DNA of 64,000 nucleotides from contig NZ_MUFV01000002.1 in the NCBI RefSeq assembly GCF_002017875.1, positions 186,001 to 250,000 on the forward strand, in the 5' to 3' direction. Under the pieces are notes generated by a model. The model did no database searches. It had not been told where the DNA came from and saw nothing but the letters and a program-made list of their open reading frames with translations. This DNA comes from Deinococcus sp. LM3 (GTDB taxonomy: Bacteria > Deinococcota > Deinococci > Deinococcales > Deinococcaceae). The position numbers were made by a program, and so were the translations under genes. Below, piece after piece: positions 9,055-22,039 of this stretch (the stretch's first letter is position 1; every line of letters starts with the position of its first letter).

Positions 9055-10007
9055 GGCTGGTACTGGTAGCCCCGTGCGGGCGCGGCGTCCTGCAGGAAGC
9101 GGCTCTCGATGGCCTGCGCGGTCATGAGTTTCAGGGCGGTCGGGCCGCGCCCACGGGTCCAGTCGTCCCGGTCGAAGGTGTACACCCGGCCGCGTTTCAC
9201 GGCGCTGAGTTTCTGCCACAGCGGGTTTTTCGCCCAGGTGTCCGTGACGGGCTTCTCGTCGGGGGCGGTGAACAGCACCAGCGTCTGCGGGTTCAGGGCG
9301 ACCAGACCCTCGAGGCTGGTCTCGAACTGCGTCTGCCCGTCACGGACCGGCACGGCGTTGCGGCGCCCCACCGCCTCCAGGAAGCTGCCGGCGAAGCTGC
9401 CCTGCGTGTGCACCGTGAACGACGTGGGCGTGACCACGCCCGCCACGAAGGTCGGGGCGTTCTTTTTCGTGAAGGCGCGGGCCTTGGCGATCAGGGTCTT
9501 CTGGTCGGCCAGGAGTTGCCGCGCGGCGGCCTCGCGGCCCACCAGCCGGCCGATCTGGAGGGTCTGGTTGTTCAGTTCGTCCAGGTCGGCGCGGCGGCTG
9601 GGGAACACGGCGGTCGGCGCGAGGCGCGCGAACCCGGCGGCGCTGTCCTTGTGAACCAGGGCGTCCGCGAGGATCAGGTCCGGGCGGGCGGCGGCCATGG
9701 CCTCCAGGCTGGGCTGCGCGCGGCTGCCGGTGTGGGTGATGCCGCCCACCTTCGGGCGCAGGTAGGGGGGCGCGCCCCGGTCGCCGCCCTGCGTGCCGAG
9801 CGCCGCGCCGACCGGCCGCACGCCCAGCGCCAGCAGGGTGTCCACGAAGGAGTATTCGAGCGCCACGACCCGCCGGGCGGGTGCGGGGAGGCTCAGGGTG
9901 CCACGGTCGGTGGGCACGCTGACCGGCGCGGCGGACGCTCCGGGAGCGAGCAGCAGGGCCGGGAGGAGGGCGGTCAGGAGGGCAGAACGGGAGATTCGGT
10001 CGGGCAT
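9051..10007 (-). CDS. Ferric-siderophore binding protein (FecB family)
   Basis: 318 residues; signal peptide ALLTALLPALLLAPGASA. Core motifs ARRVVALEYSFVDTLLALGV, RPDLILADALVHK and LNPQTLVLFTAPDE place it with Fe3+-siderophore binding proteins. AAAGGA lies 7 nt before ATG 10007. It is the fourth gene of the operon, so this transporter has two binding proteins (this and 12020-12970), perhaps with different chelates. Confidence 0.92.
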   Translation of the reverse strand: MPDRISRSALLTALLPALLLAPGASAAPVSVPTDRGTLSLPAPARRVVALEYSFVDTLLALGVRPVGAALGTQGGDRGAPPYLRPKVGGITHTGSRAQPSLEAMAAARPDLILADALVHKDSAAGFARLAPTAVFPSRRADLDELNNQTLQIGRLVGREAAARQLLADQKTLIAKARAFTKKNAPTFVAGVVTPTSFTVHTQGSFAGSFLEAVGRRNAVPVRDGQTQFETSLEGLVALNPQTLVLFTAPDEKPVTDTWAKNPLWQKLSAVKRGRVYTFDRDDWTRGRGPTALKLMTAQAIESRFLQDAAPARGYQYQP

Positions 10008-10063
10008 GATGGATCCTTTCGGGGCAGTTCGTTCGGTATGCGGGTCAGGGTGAGGTGTGGGGG

Positions 10064-11050
10064 TCAGTCGCGTCGTCCGGCGCGGCGGGCGATCAGCACG
10101 AAGAACGGCGCGCCGACCGCCGCGACCAGAATCCCGACCGGGGTCTCGGCGGGCCGGTCGATCAGGCGGGCGGCGGTGTCGGCCAGGGTCAGGAACCCGG
10201 CGCCCAGCAGCGCCGCGAGCGGCAGGCTCAGGCGGTGGTCGGGGCCGATCAGGGCGCGCGCGGCGTGCGGAACGATCAGCCCGACGAAGCCGATGGGGCC
10301 GGACACGCTGACCGACCCGGCCGCGAGCAGCACGCCCAGGCCCGTGACGATCACGCGGTCGCGTTCCGTGCGCGCGCCGAGGCTGCGGGCGACGTCCTCG
10401 CCGAGGGTCAGGACGTTCACGCGCGGCGCGGCCAGCAGCGACAGCAGCAGCCCCCCGGCCAGCCACGGCGCGATCTGGGCGAGCTGCTCCCAGGTGCGCC
10501 CGGCCAGCGAGCCGGACAGCGCGAACAGCGCGCCCTGGGCGCGTTCCTCGAACAGGATCTGCACGGCGCGGGTGGCGGCGGCCGCCAGGGACGCGACCGC
10601 CACGCCCGCCAGCGCCAGCCGCAGCGGGGTCACGCCGGCCGTGCGGGCCGCGCCGTACGCGGCGGCGGCGGCCAGCAGGCCGCCCAGGAAGGCCGCCGGG
10701 ACGAACAGCGCGGCGGGCGCGGCCGGGAAGAACACGACCATGATCAGGATGGCGAGCGCGCCGCCCGCCTCCACGCCCAGGATGCCGGGGTCGGCCAGCG
10801 GGTTGCGGGTCACGCCCTGGAGCAGCAGGCCCGAGACGCCCAGCGCCGCCCCGGCCAGCGCGGCGACCAGCGTGCGCGGCAGCCGCAGCGTGTGAATGAC
10901 GAGGCTGTCCGTGCTGTCATCCGGGCGCAGCAGCAGCCGGGCGGCGTCTGGCAGGGGAATGTCGGTCGCGCCGAGTGCCAGGGACAGCAGGACACTCAGC
11001 AGCAGCGTCAGCGCGGCCAGGGGCAGCAGCGCGGCGGGCCGGAGCTTCAC
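10064..11050 (-). CDS. Iron-siderophore ABC permease (FecCD family), first
   Basis: 328 residues with multiple membrane helices. Motifs: LLLQGVTRNPLADPGILGVE, TLGEDVARSLGART and GFVGLIVPHAARAL. Start GTG 11050 overlaps the upstream stop as GTGA. It is separated from the next gene in the operon by 56 nt, the only real gap in the cluster. Confidence 0.93.
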   Translation of the reverse strand: MKLRPAALLPLAALTLLLSVLLSLALGATDIPLPDAARLLLRPDDSTDSLVIHTLRLPRTLVAALAGAALGVSGLLLQGVTRNPLADPGILGVEAGGALAILIMVVFFPAAPAALFVPAAFLGGLLAAAAAYGAARTAGVTPLRLALAGVAVASLAAAATRAVQILFEERAQGALFALSGSLAGRTWEQLAQIAPWLAGGLLLSLLAAPRVNVLTLGEDVARSLGARTERDRVIVTGLGVLLAAGSVSVSGPIGFVGLIVPHAARALIGPDHRLSLPLAALLGAGFLTLADTAARLIDRPAETPVGILVAAVGAPFFVLIARRAGRRD

Positions 11051-12018
11051 CCGCCCCCCACCGGCGTGAGGGCCGTGACCGGGCCCAGCGTGAACTGCCG
11101 GACCGGGGCGGCGTCGTGCGAGTGACTGGAACCGCGCAGGTGCAGGGATGCGGCGGGCAGGACCGGGGCGCGGTACGTCTCGGGGCCGTGCGGGCCGCTG
11201 GCGGTCAGGGTGACGGTGTGGTTACCGTCCGGGTGGGTCTCGACGGTCGCGCGGCGGGCGCGGTTCAGCCAGTCCCAGCCGTGCTGGACGAGCAGGTGCC
11301 GGTCGAGCAGCTGCGCCAGCGGGGGCAGGCCCGCGAAGCCGCGCAGGTGCCCGGCGACCTGGGCGGGCGTGACCTCGCGCCGCGCGACCTGCGCGGCCAG
11401 TTCCGGGGTCAGGTGCGCCCACAGCAGCCCCGAGGGCAGGTCCACGGCGGTCGCGGCGAAACGGTGCCCGCCGAAGTGCCCGGTTCGCCACGCGCGCACG
11501 CCCGCTGCGCCCAGCGCCTGATAGACCGGCACACCGTAGCGGCCGCAGGCGGCGTCCACGGTGCCGTGCGTGCAGACGTGCAGGTCCGGGCCGTCCGGGG
11601 CGGGTACGGCGGTCCAGTCGCCGCCGGTCAGCGCGGACGGGTCGAGCAGGGTGTCGTGCAGGCCGCGCGCCCAGTCGCTCTGGGGCAGGTCGCTGGCGTA
11701 GTCGCGCCGGACGTACCCGCCTAGCGGGCTGCCGTGCAGGGTATCGGCCAGCGTGTAGTGCCGCACGCGCAGGGCGCGGCCGGGCGTGGTGGGGGCGCTC
11801 ATGAGCAGGCCGAAGCCGGCGCCGCTGGCCTCGACCTTGCCCCGCAGCGCGGCGAACACGTCCTGCTGTTCGGCTGTCCAGGCGTTCACGTCGCGCAGGC
11901 GGGCCCACATGGGCACGTCGAGTTCCAGGACCGTCACCTCGGCCCAGTGGGGGGCGGTGCCGATGGGGTCCTCTCCGGCGGCGCGGGAGTCGTCCGCGCA
12001 CAGCTTCAGGCGGGGCAC
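11047..12018 (-). CDS. Sucrase/ferredoxin-like (thioredoxin-like [2Fe-2S]) protein, probable ferric-siderophore reductase partner
   Basis: 323 residues. Cys149-x8-Cys158 (HVCTHGTVDAACGRYG) and His181-x3-His185 (HFGGH) match the ligand spacing known for the [2Fe-2S] cluster of the Apd1/Aim32 thioredoxin-like ferredoxins, two Cys and two His. The RFAATAVDLPSGLLWAHL segment after HFGGH is also typical. No signal peptide, so it is cytoplasmic. Being second gene in an iron-siderophore operon, one base after the binding-protein stop and overlapping the permease start, it may reduce the imported ferric chelate to release iron; that role is inferred. Confidence 0.85.
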   Translation of the reverse strand: MPRLKLCADDSRAAGEDPIGTAPHWAEVTVLELDVPMWARLRDVNAWTAEQQDVFAALRGKVEASGAGFGLLMSAPTTPGRALRVRHYTLADTLHGSPLGGYVRRDYASDLPQSDWARGLHDTLLDPSALTGGDWTAVPAPDGPDLHVCTHGTVDAACGRYGVPVYQALGAAGVRAWRTGHFGGHRFAATAVDLPSGLLWAHLTPELAAQVARREVTPAQVAGHLRGFAGLPPLAQLLDRHLLVQHGWDWLNRARRATVETHPDGNHTVTLTASGPHGPETYRAPVLPAASLHLRGSSHSHDAAPVRQFTLGPVTALTPVGGG

Positions 12019-12019
12019 G

Positions 12020-12970
12020 TCAGCGGCCGCTGAGGGCGCGGCTGATCTCGCCGGTCAGGGTCAGGGCGCTCAGGGGGCCGCCGAAGGTCCAGGTGCGTTC
12101 GTTCAGGGCGTGGGCGCGGCCGGCCTTCACGAACGGCAGCGCCTGCCACAGCGGGCGCACGCTGGGCGCGCCGAACACGTCGTCCTCGGACTGCGCGACG
12201 TACAGGAAGTGCGTGGTGTTCAGGCCGGCGAGCGCCTCGAGGCTGACCTCGCTGAACCCGTACGGCTGCGCGGGGGCCTTCCAGGCGTTCACGAGGCCCA
12301 CGCGGGTCAGGAGTTCGCTGAGCATGGAGTTGCCGGTGAACAGCCGCAGGGTGGGTGCGCCGCCGCGCGCGGTGAAGGCCTGCGCGAACACGAAACTCTG
12401 CCCGGCGCGGCCGCTGCGTTTGAGGTCCTGCCGGACCCGGTCGAGGCGGGCGTCGAGGTTGCTCAGGACCTGCTGCGCGGTGCGTTCACGGCCGAGCAGG
12501 CGGGCGGTGGTCTGGAAGGTGGCGCGCATCTCGGCCAGCTGCGAGCCGCCGGCGTAGGGGTCGAAGGCGATGGTGGGGGCAATGGCGGACAGCGCCGCGT
12601 AGTTCTGCGTGGCGCGCAGGCGGGTGGTGATGATCAGGTCCGGTTTCAGGGCGCGGATGCGTTCCAGGCTGGGTTGCTGGCGGGTGCCGACGTCCTGCAC
12701 GGAGGCGCCCAGGGCGGCAGGCACGCGGACCCACTGGGCGTAGCCGCTCAGGTCGGCGGCCCCGACGGGCTGCACGCCGAGGGCCAGCAGGTTCTCGGTG
12801 TGGGTCCATTCGAGGGTGACGATGCGTTTGGGCAGTTTCGGCACGCAGGTCTGCCCGAGGGCGTGCGTGACGGTGGTGCAGGCGCTGGTCTGTGGACTGG
12901 TCTGGGCACTGGCCGCGCCGGTCAGGGCGGCGGCGAGCAGGGCGGCCAGGAGGGACGGGAGGCGATTCAC
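12020..12970 (-). CDS. Ferric-siderophore binding protein, first gene of the iron operon
   Basis: 316 residues from GTG 12970. Signal peptide LPSLLAALLAAALTGAASA. Motifs KRIVTLEWTHTENLLALGV, ALKPDLIITTRLRA and LNTTHFLYVAQSED show the FecB/FepB family. Starts further upstream would run through the promoter and palindrome, so GTG 12970 is preferred. TAGGGT ends 7 nt before the GTG with TTGACT 17 nt further upstream, which suggests a leaderless transcript. It heads the operon 12970 to 7199. Confidence 0.9.
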   Translation of the reverse strand: MNRLPSLLAALLAAALTGAASAQTSPQTSACTTVTHALGQTCVPKLPKRIVTLEWTHTENLLALGVQPVGAADLSGYAQWVRVPAALGASVQDVGTRQQPSLERIRALKPDLIITTRLRATQNYAALSAIAPTIAFDPYAGGSQLAEMRATFQTTARLLGRERTAQQVLSNLDARLDRVRQDLKRSGRAGQSFVFAQAFTARGGAPTLRLFTGNSMLSELLTRVGLVNAWKAPAQPYGFSEVSLEALAGLNTTHFLYVAQSEDDVFGAPSVRPLWQALPFVKAGRAHALNERTWTFGGPLSALTLTGEISRALSGR

Positions 12971-13006
12971 GGACTGCACCCTAGGTAATCCGAGCGGATT
13001 AGTCAA
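12971..13006 (-). promoter_or_regulatory. Promoter and palindromic operator of the iron-siderophore operon
   Basis: On the - strand TTGACT (13006-13001), 17 nt spacer, TAGGGT (12983-12978), then 7 nt to GTG. The spacer holds the palindrome TAATCCGCTCGGATTA (12986-13001), arms perfect over 7 bp. A repressor bound there would block RNA polymerase. The same ACTTGACTAATCCG string occurs at the promoter of the iron-binding protein gene at 37182. Confidence 0.65.
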
Positions 13007-13034
13007 GTATATCAATGATAAATGCCGCCCCAGC

Positions 13035-13069
13035 TTGACCTCCAGAAATTTTTAGGCAAGACTAAAAAA
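13035..13069 (+). promoter_or_regulatory. Promoter and DtxR/MntR-like operator of the Mn transporter operon
   Basis: TTGACC at 13035-13040, 17 nt, AAGACT at 13058-13063, then 6 A residues and the ATG. The palindrome TTTTTAG-gcaaga-CTAAAAA (13049-13068) overlaps the -10 and resembles DtxR/MntR-family sites, fitting a Mn2+-responsive repressor. Confidence 0.6.
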
Positions 13070-14011
13070 ATGAAGATGCTGCTGCTTTCCGCCGCTCTGC
13101 TGTGCGTGGCCGGCACACTGTCCGCCTGCGGCCCGGCCGGACAGACCAACCAGACCACCCCGCAGGGCACCGACACCGGTTCCGACACCGGCGACCGCCC
13201 CCGCGTCCTGACCACCTTCACCATCCTGGCTGACATGACCCGCAACGTCGCCGGCGACCGCATTGAGGTCGTGTCCATCACCAAGCCCGGCGCGGAAATC
13301 CACGGGTACCAGCCCACGCCCAGCGACCTGATCCGCGCGCAGGACGCCGACCTGATCCTGAACAACGGCCTGAACCTCGAACGCTGGTTCACCCGTTTCA
13401 CCCAGGACAGCGAGGCCCCCACCATCACGCTGACCGAGGGCATCGAACCCGTGAACATCTCGGCCGACGCCTACGCCGGCAAACCCAACCCGCACGCCTG
13501 GATGTCCCCGAAAAACGCCCTGATCTACGTCGAGAACATCCGCCGGGCGCTGACCGACCTCGACCCGGACGGGGCCGACACCTTCCAGACCAACGCAGAC
13601 GCCTACGCCGCGCAGATCCGCGAGGTCGACCAGCAGCTCTCCACGCAGCTGGGCCAGCTGCCCCCGAACCGCCGCGCGCTGGTCACCTGCGAGGGGGCCT
13701 TCAGTTACCTCGCCCGCGACTACGGCCTGAAGGAACTGTACCTGTGGCCCGTCAACGCCGAGGAAGGCCAGGGCACACCCCGCCAGATCCGCGCCGTGAT
13801 CGACGGCGTGCGCGCCCAGGGCATCCCCGCCGTGTTCTGCGAGAGCACCGTCCCCGACAAGGGCATGCGGCAGGTCGCCGCCGAGGCCGGCGCCCGCTAC
13901 GGCGGGGACCTGCACGTGGACTCGCTGTCCGACGAGGTCCCCACCTACCTCGACCTGCTACGCAAGGACGCCGACACCATCCTCGCGGGCCTCACGCAGG
14001 GGCAGCCTTGA
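13070..14011 (+). CDS. Manganese (Mn2+/Fe2+/Zn2+) ABC transporter substrate-binding lipoprotein
   Basis: 313 residues. Lipobox TLSAC with Cys20. Cluster A-I metal-binding protein: metal ligands are readable as His in AEIHGYQPT, His in NPHAWMSP, Glu in FCESTVPD and Asp in HVDSLSDE, the His-His-Glu-Asp set typical of Mn2+ binders such as SitA/PsaA; VNAEEGQGTPRQI is also characteristic. ATG 13070 is chosen because of the -10/ATG spacing and the signal peptide; ATG 13076 is possible. First gene of a three-gene operon with overlapping junctions. Manganese import is central to oxidative and radiation resistance in Deinococcus. Confidence 0.93.
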   Translation: MKMLLLSAALLCVAGTLSACGPAGQTNQTTPQGTDTGSDTGDRPRVLTTFTILADMTRNVAGDRIEVVSITKPGAEIHGYQPTPSDLIRAQDADLILNNGLNLERWFTRFTQDSEAPTITLTEGIEPVNISADAYAGKPNPHAWMSPKNALIYVENIRRALTDLDPDGADTFQTNADAYAAQIREVDQQLSTQLGQLPPNRRALVTCEGAFSYLARDYGLKELYLWPVNAEEGQGTPRQIRAVIDGVRAQGIPAVFCESTVPDKGMRQVAAEAGARYGGDLHVDSLSDEVPTYLDLLRKDADTILAGLTQGQP

Positions 14012-14784
14012 GCGCCCCCGCGCTGGACGTGCAGGGCGTGAGCGTCGCGTACGGCGGCGGCCGCCTCGCCCTGAGAAGCGCCACGCTGACCCTGCAACCC
14101 GGCCGGATCTGCGGTCTGGTCGGCATGAACGGCGCCGGCAAGAGCACACTGTTCAAGACGATCATGGGCTTCCTGCCGCCGCTGCGCGGGCAGGTGCAGG
14201 TGTTCGGGCAGCCCGTCCGGCAGGCGCAGAAGGCCGGCGTGATCGCCTACGTCCCGCAGGCCGAGGACGTCGACTGGGACTTCCCGGTCAGCGTGCGTGA
14301 CGTGGTCACCATGGGCCGCCAGGGCCGCATGGGCCTGCTGCGCCGCCCGTCCGCCACCGACCGCGAGGCCGTGCAGGCCGCCCTGGCGCGCGTCTCCATG
14401 ACCGACTTCGCCGAACGGCAGATCGGGGAACTGTCGGGCGGGCAGCGCAAACGCGCCTTCCTTGCCCGCGCGCTGGCGCAGGACGCCCGCCTGCTGCTGC
14501 TCGACGAGCCCTTCGGCGGCGTGGACGTCGGCACCAGCGAGGCCATCACGGGCCTGCTGCGTGACCTCGCGGGCAGTGGCCGCAGCGTCCTGGTCAGCAC
14601 CCATGACCTGGGCACCCTGGAAACCTTCTGCGACGACGTGGCCCTGATCGCCGACCGCACCGTCCTGACGGTCGGGCCGACCGCGCAGATCCTCACTGCC
14701 GAGAACCTCGCCCTCACCTTCGGGGGCCGCTCGCCGCTGCACGACCCGGCCCGCATTCCCGCGCGCGCCCCGGAGGTCCGCTGA
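14008..14784 (+). CDS. Manganese ABC transporter ATP-binding protein
   Basis: 258 residues. Walker A GMNGAGKST, Q-loop YVPQAEDVDWDFP (the VDWDFP segment is typical of Mn/Zn ATPases), signature LSGGQRKRAFLA, Walker B LLLLDEPFGGVD and H-loop STHDL. The start is the TTG at 14008, overlapping the upstream TGA as TTGA; the next alternative, GTG 14027, would cut into the first strand. Overlaps the permease start by one base. Confidence 0.93.
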   Translation: MSAPALDVQGVSVAYGGGRLALRSATLTLQPGRICGLVGMNGAGKSTLFKTIMGFLPPLRGQVQVFGQPVRQAQKAGVIAYVPQAEDVDWDFPVSVRDVVTMGRQGRMGLLRRPSATDREAVQAALARVSMTDFAERQIGELSGGQRKRAFLARALAQDARLLLLDEPFGGVDVGTSEAITGLLRDLAGSGRSVLVSTHDLGTLETFCDDVALIADRTVLTVGPTAQILTAENLALTFGGRSPLHDPARIPARAPEVR

Positions 14785-15659
14785 TGGACGCCCTGCTCAC
14801 CCCACTGCTGGCCCCCCTCGGGTACGACTTCATGCTGCGCGCCCTGCTGGTCTCCTCGCTGGTCGGCGCGGTCTGCGCGGTCCTGTCGTGCTTCATCACC
14901 CTCAAGGGCTGGTCCCTGATGGGCGACGCCGTATCGCACGCCGTGCTGCCCGGCGTGGTCCTGGCGTACCTGCTGAACCTGCCGTTCGTGATCGGCGCGT
15001 TCGTGTTCGGCCTGATCAGCGTCAGCGCCATCGGCTTCATCCAGTCCCGCTCGCGCGTCAAGGAGGACACCGTGATCGGCGTGGTCTTCACGGCGCTGTT
15101 CTCGCTGGGCCTCGTGATGATCTCGCGCGTGTCCAGCGACGTGCACCTGTCGCACATCCTGTTCGGGGACGTGCTGGGCATCAGCCAGGACGAACTGTGG
15201 CAGACCGTCATCGCGGGCGCCGTCGCGCTGGGCGCCATCCTGATCCTGCGCCGCGACCTGCTGCTGTACGTGTTCGACGCCACGCACGCCCGCTCCATCG
15301 GCCTGAACACCGGCTTCCTGTACGCCGCGCTGCTGGTCATCCTGGCCCTGACCATCGTCAGCGCCCTCCAGACGGTCGGCGTGATCCTGGTCGTCGCCAT
15401 GCTGATCACGCCCGGCGCGACCGCGTACCTGCTCACGGACCGCTTCAGCCGCATGATGTGGCTGGCCGTGGCGACCGGCGTGCTGTCCAGCCTGCTCGGC
15501 ACGTACGTCAGTTACTTCCTGGACGGCGCGACCGGCGCGTGCATCGTCCTGACGCAGAGCGTGCTGTTCGGACTGGCGTTCCTGTTCGCCCCGAAACACG
15601 GCCAGCTCGCCCGCCGCCGCCAGCAACGCCTGGAACGCGAGGCGGAGTTGCAGAGCTGA
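14784..15659 (+). CDS. Manganese ABC transporter permease (ABC-3 family)
   Basis: 291 residues, about eight to nine membrane helices. Motifs: FITLKGWSLMGDAVSHAVLPGVV and LQTVGVILVVAMLITPGATAYLLTDR are diagnostic of Mn/Zn/Fe ABC-3 permeases. TGATG junction with the ATPase gene. Ends the operon and is followed by a hairpin at 15679-15707. Confidence 0.95.
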   Translation: MDALLTPLLAPLGYDFMLRALLVSSLVGAVCAVLSCFITLKGWSLMGDAVSHAVLPGVVLAYLLNLPFVIGAFVFGLISVSAIGFIQSRSRVKEDTVIGVVFTALFSLGLVMISRVSSDVHLSHILFGDVLGISQDELWQTVIAGAVALGAILILRRDLLLYVFDATHARSIGLNTGFLYAALLVILALTIVSALQTVGVILVVAMLITPGATAYLLTDRFSRMMWLAVATGVLSSLLGTYVSYFLDGATGACIVLTQSVLFGLAFLFAPKHGQLARRRQQRLEREAELQS

Positions 15660-15678
15660 ACATCCGATCACACAGAAA

Positions 15679-15707
15679 GCGCGTCCCTGGAGTGACCGGG
15701 GGCGCGC
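15679..15707. terminator. Hairpin between the Mn operon and the convergent purine operon
   Basis: GCGCGTCCCTGG (15679-15690) pairs with CCGGGGGCGCGC (15696-15707) with two mismatches, followed on the + strand by CTCTCTT. Confidence 0.55.
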
Positions 15708-15720
15708 CTCTCTTCTGGAT

Positions 15721-17024
<1,304 letters not shown>

Positions 17025-17028
<4 letters not shown>

Positions 17029-17879
17029 GGGGTCCTTTCTGGGGCGGCGGGCAGCGTCGGGAGGGCAGGCGCCGCCTGAATGAGCGGGAGGAGTTGCGCG
17101 GCGACCGCCAGTGCGATCACCGCCGGGTGCTTGCGCTGCGGCCCCCGGATCAGGTCCGGCAGGCCGATGGGCGTGGTGACGCGCGCCAGCGCGGCGGGCG
17201 GGTGGCCCAGGTCGCGCAGTTGCGCCTGAAAGCGGATCCACTTGGCGGCCGAGCCGATCAGGCCCACGAAGCCCAGGTCAGACCTGCGCAGCGCGGCGTC
17301 GATCAGGGCGGCGTCCTCGGCGTGATCGTGCGTCATGACCAGCAGGTGCGTTCCGGCGGGCAGGTCGTGCAGGGTCATTTCGGGAATGGGCGAGTGATGG
17401 ACGTGCAGGGTCGCGGCGGCGCCCGAGAGGACCGACAGGCGTTCCGGGGTCAGCTGCGCGGCGCGCGAGTCCACGAGGTGCAGGTGCAGCGGCAGCCGCG
17501 ACAGGATCCGCGCGAGTTCCAGGCCCACGTGCCCCACGCCGAACACCGCGACGTGCGCGCGGGCGGCCTGCATGGGTTCCAGGAGTAGGGTGACCTCGCC
17601 GCCGCAGCACTGGCGGCCGTGGTCATTGGCGGCGCGGTCGGTCAGGCGCAGCGTCAGCAGGTCCGGTGTGGTCGCGCCGGTCGCCAGCAGGGCGCGGGCG
17701 CGGTCCACGGCGGTCGCCTCGAGGTTCCCGCCGCCCACGCTGTCCCAGGTGTGTTCGGCAGTGACGAGCATCTTCGCGCCGGCCTCGCGGGGCGTGTGCC
17801 CGCGCGCGGCGGCGACCGTGACCAGCACACCCGCCTCGCCCCGCGCGTGCAGGGCGTTCAGGGCCTCGCGCCAGTTCAC
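17025..17879 (-). CDS. xdhC: Xanthine dehydrogenase accessory protein XdhC
   Basis: 284 residues. Family protein that inserts sulfurated Mo cofactor into xanthine dehydrogenase. Motifs: GHTPREAGAKML near the N-terminus, VGGGNLEA, GRQCCGGEVTLLLEP, and the C-terminal Rossmann-like part (VAVFGVGHVGLELARIL, LVDSRAAQL, VMTHDHAEDAAL, FVGLIGSAAKW). GTG start at 17879, 24 nt after xdhB. Confidence 0.95.
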
Positions 17880-17903
17880 GCGCCACCGCCGCGCGCGCAG
17901 GCG

Positions 17904-20251
<2,348 letters not shown>

Positions 20252-20255
<4 letters not shown>

Positions 20256-21688
20256 GCGCCCACCTCCTGTGCCTGCATGGCGGTGTCCTGCGATTCGAAC
20301 CAGAATTTCAGCAGGCTCTGTTCCAGCATCGCGGCGCGGTAGGCGGCGCTGGCGCGGTGGTCGCTCAGAGGCGTGCCGGTCTGCCCCAGCAGGCGCGCAG
20401 CTGTCCGGACGGTCGCTTCCGTCCAGGGCTGCCCCTCCAGCGCCGCCTCGGTTTCATGGGCGCGCAGGGGCGTGGCGGCCACGCCGCCCAGGCCGATGCG
20501 GGCGCGCGTGACCACGCCGCCCTGCACGTCCAGCGCGTACCCCACCGCCACGCTGGAGATGTCGTCGAAGCGGCGCTTGGCGATCTTGTGGAAGGCGGTC
20601 AGGGGCGAGAGCGGCAGCGGAATCCGCACGGCGGCGATCAGTTCGCCCGGCTGCCGCACCGTCTGGCGGTAGCCGGTGAAGTAGTCGGCCAGCGCGACCT
20701 CGCGCACGCCGCCGGGGCCGACGAGTTGCACCGAGGCGTCCAGCGCCAGCAGCGCGGGCGGGCTGTCCCCGATGGGCGACGCGGTGCCCAGGTTGCCGCC
20801 CAGCGTGGCAGAGTTGCGGATCAGGCGGCTAGCGAACTGCGGGAACCACCCGGCCAGCAGCGGCACGCGCCCGTCCAGGCGGCGTTCCAGCTCGCTGAGG
20901 CTGTGGCCTGCGCCCAGCAGCAGCGAGTCCGCGCGCTCCTCGAACACCCGCAGTTCCGGCAGGTGATCCACGGCGACGGTCACGGCGGCCCGCGCGTGGC
21001 GCAGGTTCACCTCCACGCCCCAGTCGGTGCCGCCAGACAGTACCTTCGCGTCCGGGTGCGCGGCGAGCAGGTTCAGGGCTTCAGCCAGGGTCGCGGGGCG
21101 GTGGAACGCGCCGTCCGGGGCGTTCAGGGCCGTGGGGCGCGGGGCCGGGGCGGGCCCGGCGCGGCGCGCAGCCAGGGGGTCAGCGGCGTCCGGCGTGCCC
21201 AGCGCGTACGCGGCGTCCGCGATGGGGCGGTAGCCGGTGCAGCGGCACAGGTTCCCGCTCAGCGCGTGCAGGTCGAAGCCGTTAGCTGCGCCGTGCTGGC
21301 CGTCCACGCGGTCCGGGCGCAGGTACTCGGCGGCCATGCTGACCACGAAGCCCGGCGTGCAGTACCCGCACTGCGAGCCGCCCCGCACCGCCAGTTCCCG
21401 CTGCGCCGGGTGCAGCGCGGCGGGCGAGCCCAGGCCCTCGGCGGTCACGACCTGCGCGCCGTCCACGGCGGCCAGCGTCACCAGGCAGGCGTTCACGCTG
21501 TCCCAGCGGGTGCCGCCCTGCCCGTCATCGCGGGCGATCAGGACCGCGCACGCGCCGCACTCGCCCTCGGCGCAGCCTTCCTTGCAGCCGGTCAGGCCCT
21601 GGGACCGCAGGGTGTTCAGGAGATTCGTGTGCGCTCCGGCGGGCACCTCGCGCGGCTGGCCGTTCACGGTCAGGTTCACTGTCTGCAT
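20252..21688 (-). CDS. xdhA: Xanthine dehydrogenase small subunit ([2Fe-2S] and FAD)
   Basis: 478 residues. Plant-type [2Fe-2S] ligands Cys39-x4-Cys44-x2-Cys47 (GCAEGECGACAVL) with a later Cys; second cluster SQCGYCTPGF and NLCRCTGYRPI; then the FAD domain (VLSGGTDWGVEVNLRH, NSATLGGNLGTASPIGD). Moves electrons from the Mo subunit to FAD and NAD+. AAGGAG lies before ATG 21688. First gene of the purine operon. Confidence 0.96.
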
Positions 21689-22039
21689 GTCGCTCCTTGA
21701 CCACCCTTCGTGCGGTGGGAAACACCCGGCGGACAGCGCCCACCAGCCTGAAGGCCTTCAGGGGCGGACGCATGGTTCACGCCGGACGCGGAGTCGGGGG
21801 CGGGCCGCTGGTTATCCATGCAGAACAACGGCCTGATTGGGTACCCACCCAGCATAAGGCAAGGGCCGCAGTGGCGCACGCCGCTCGTCTGGGCAGGAAA
21901 GGGGCCGGGTCGTCCAGTGAACCCGGTACAGAACAGCGCGAATTGCGGCACAATGGCGGCGTTCCGAATCCGGCCGCGCCACGCGGCACCACACACCCGG
22001 CGGGCGCAGGAAGGCCCGCCCTGAACCCAGGGAGAACCT
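21689..22039. other. Intergenic region between divergent xdhA and the flavin dehydrogenase gene
   Basis: 351 bp without a credible gene. It contains a perfect 16-bp palindrome CCTGAAGGCCTTCAGG at 21747-21762, 59 nt upstream of xdhA, which could be an operator. I looked for a purine, xanthine or Moco riboswitch on the xdhA side and could not support one. Confidence 0.4.

Noticed and set aside
21689..21860. Purine, xanthine or Moco riboswitch before xdhA
   Set aside because: No conserved core could be matched by eye; only a simple palindrome is present. A covariance-model search would decide.
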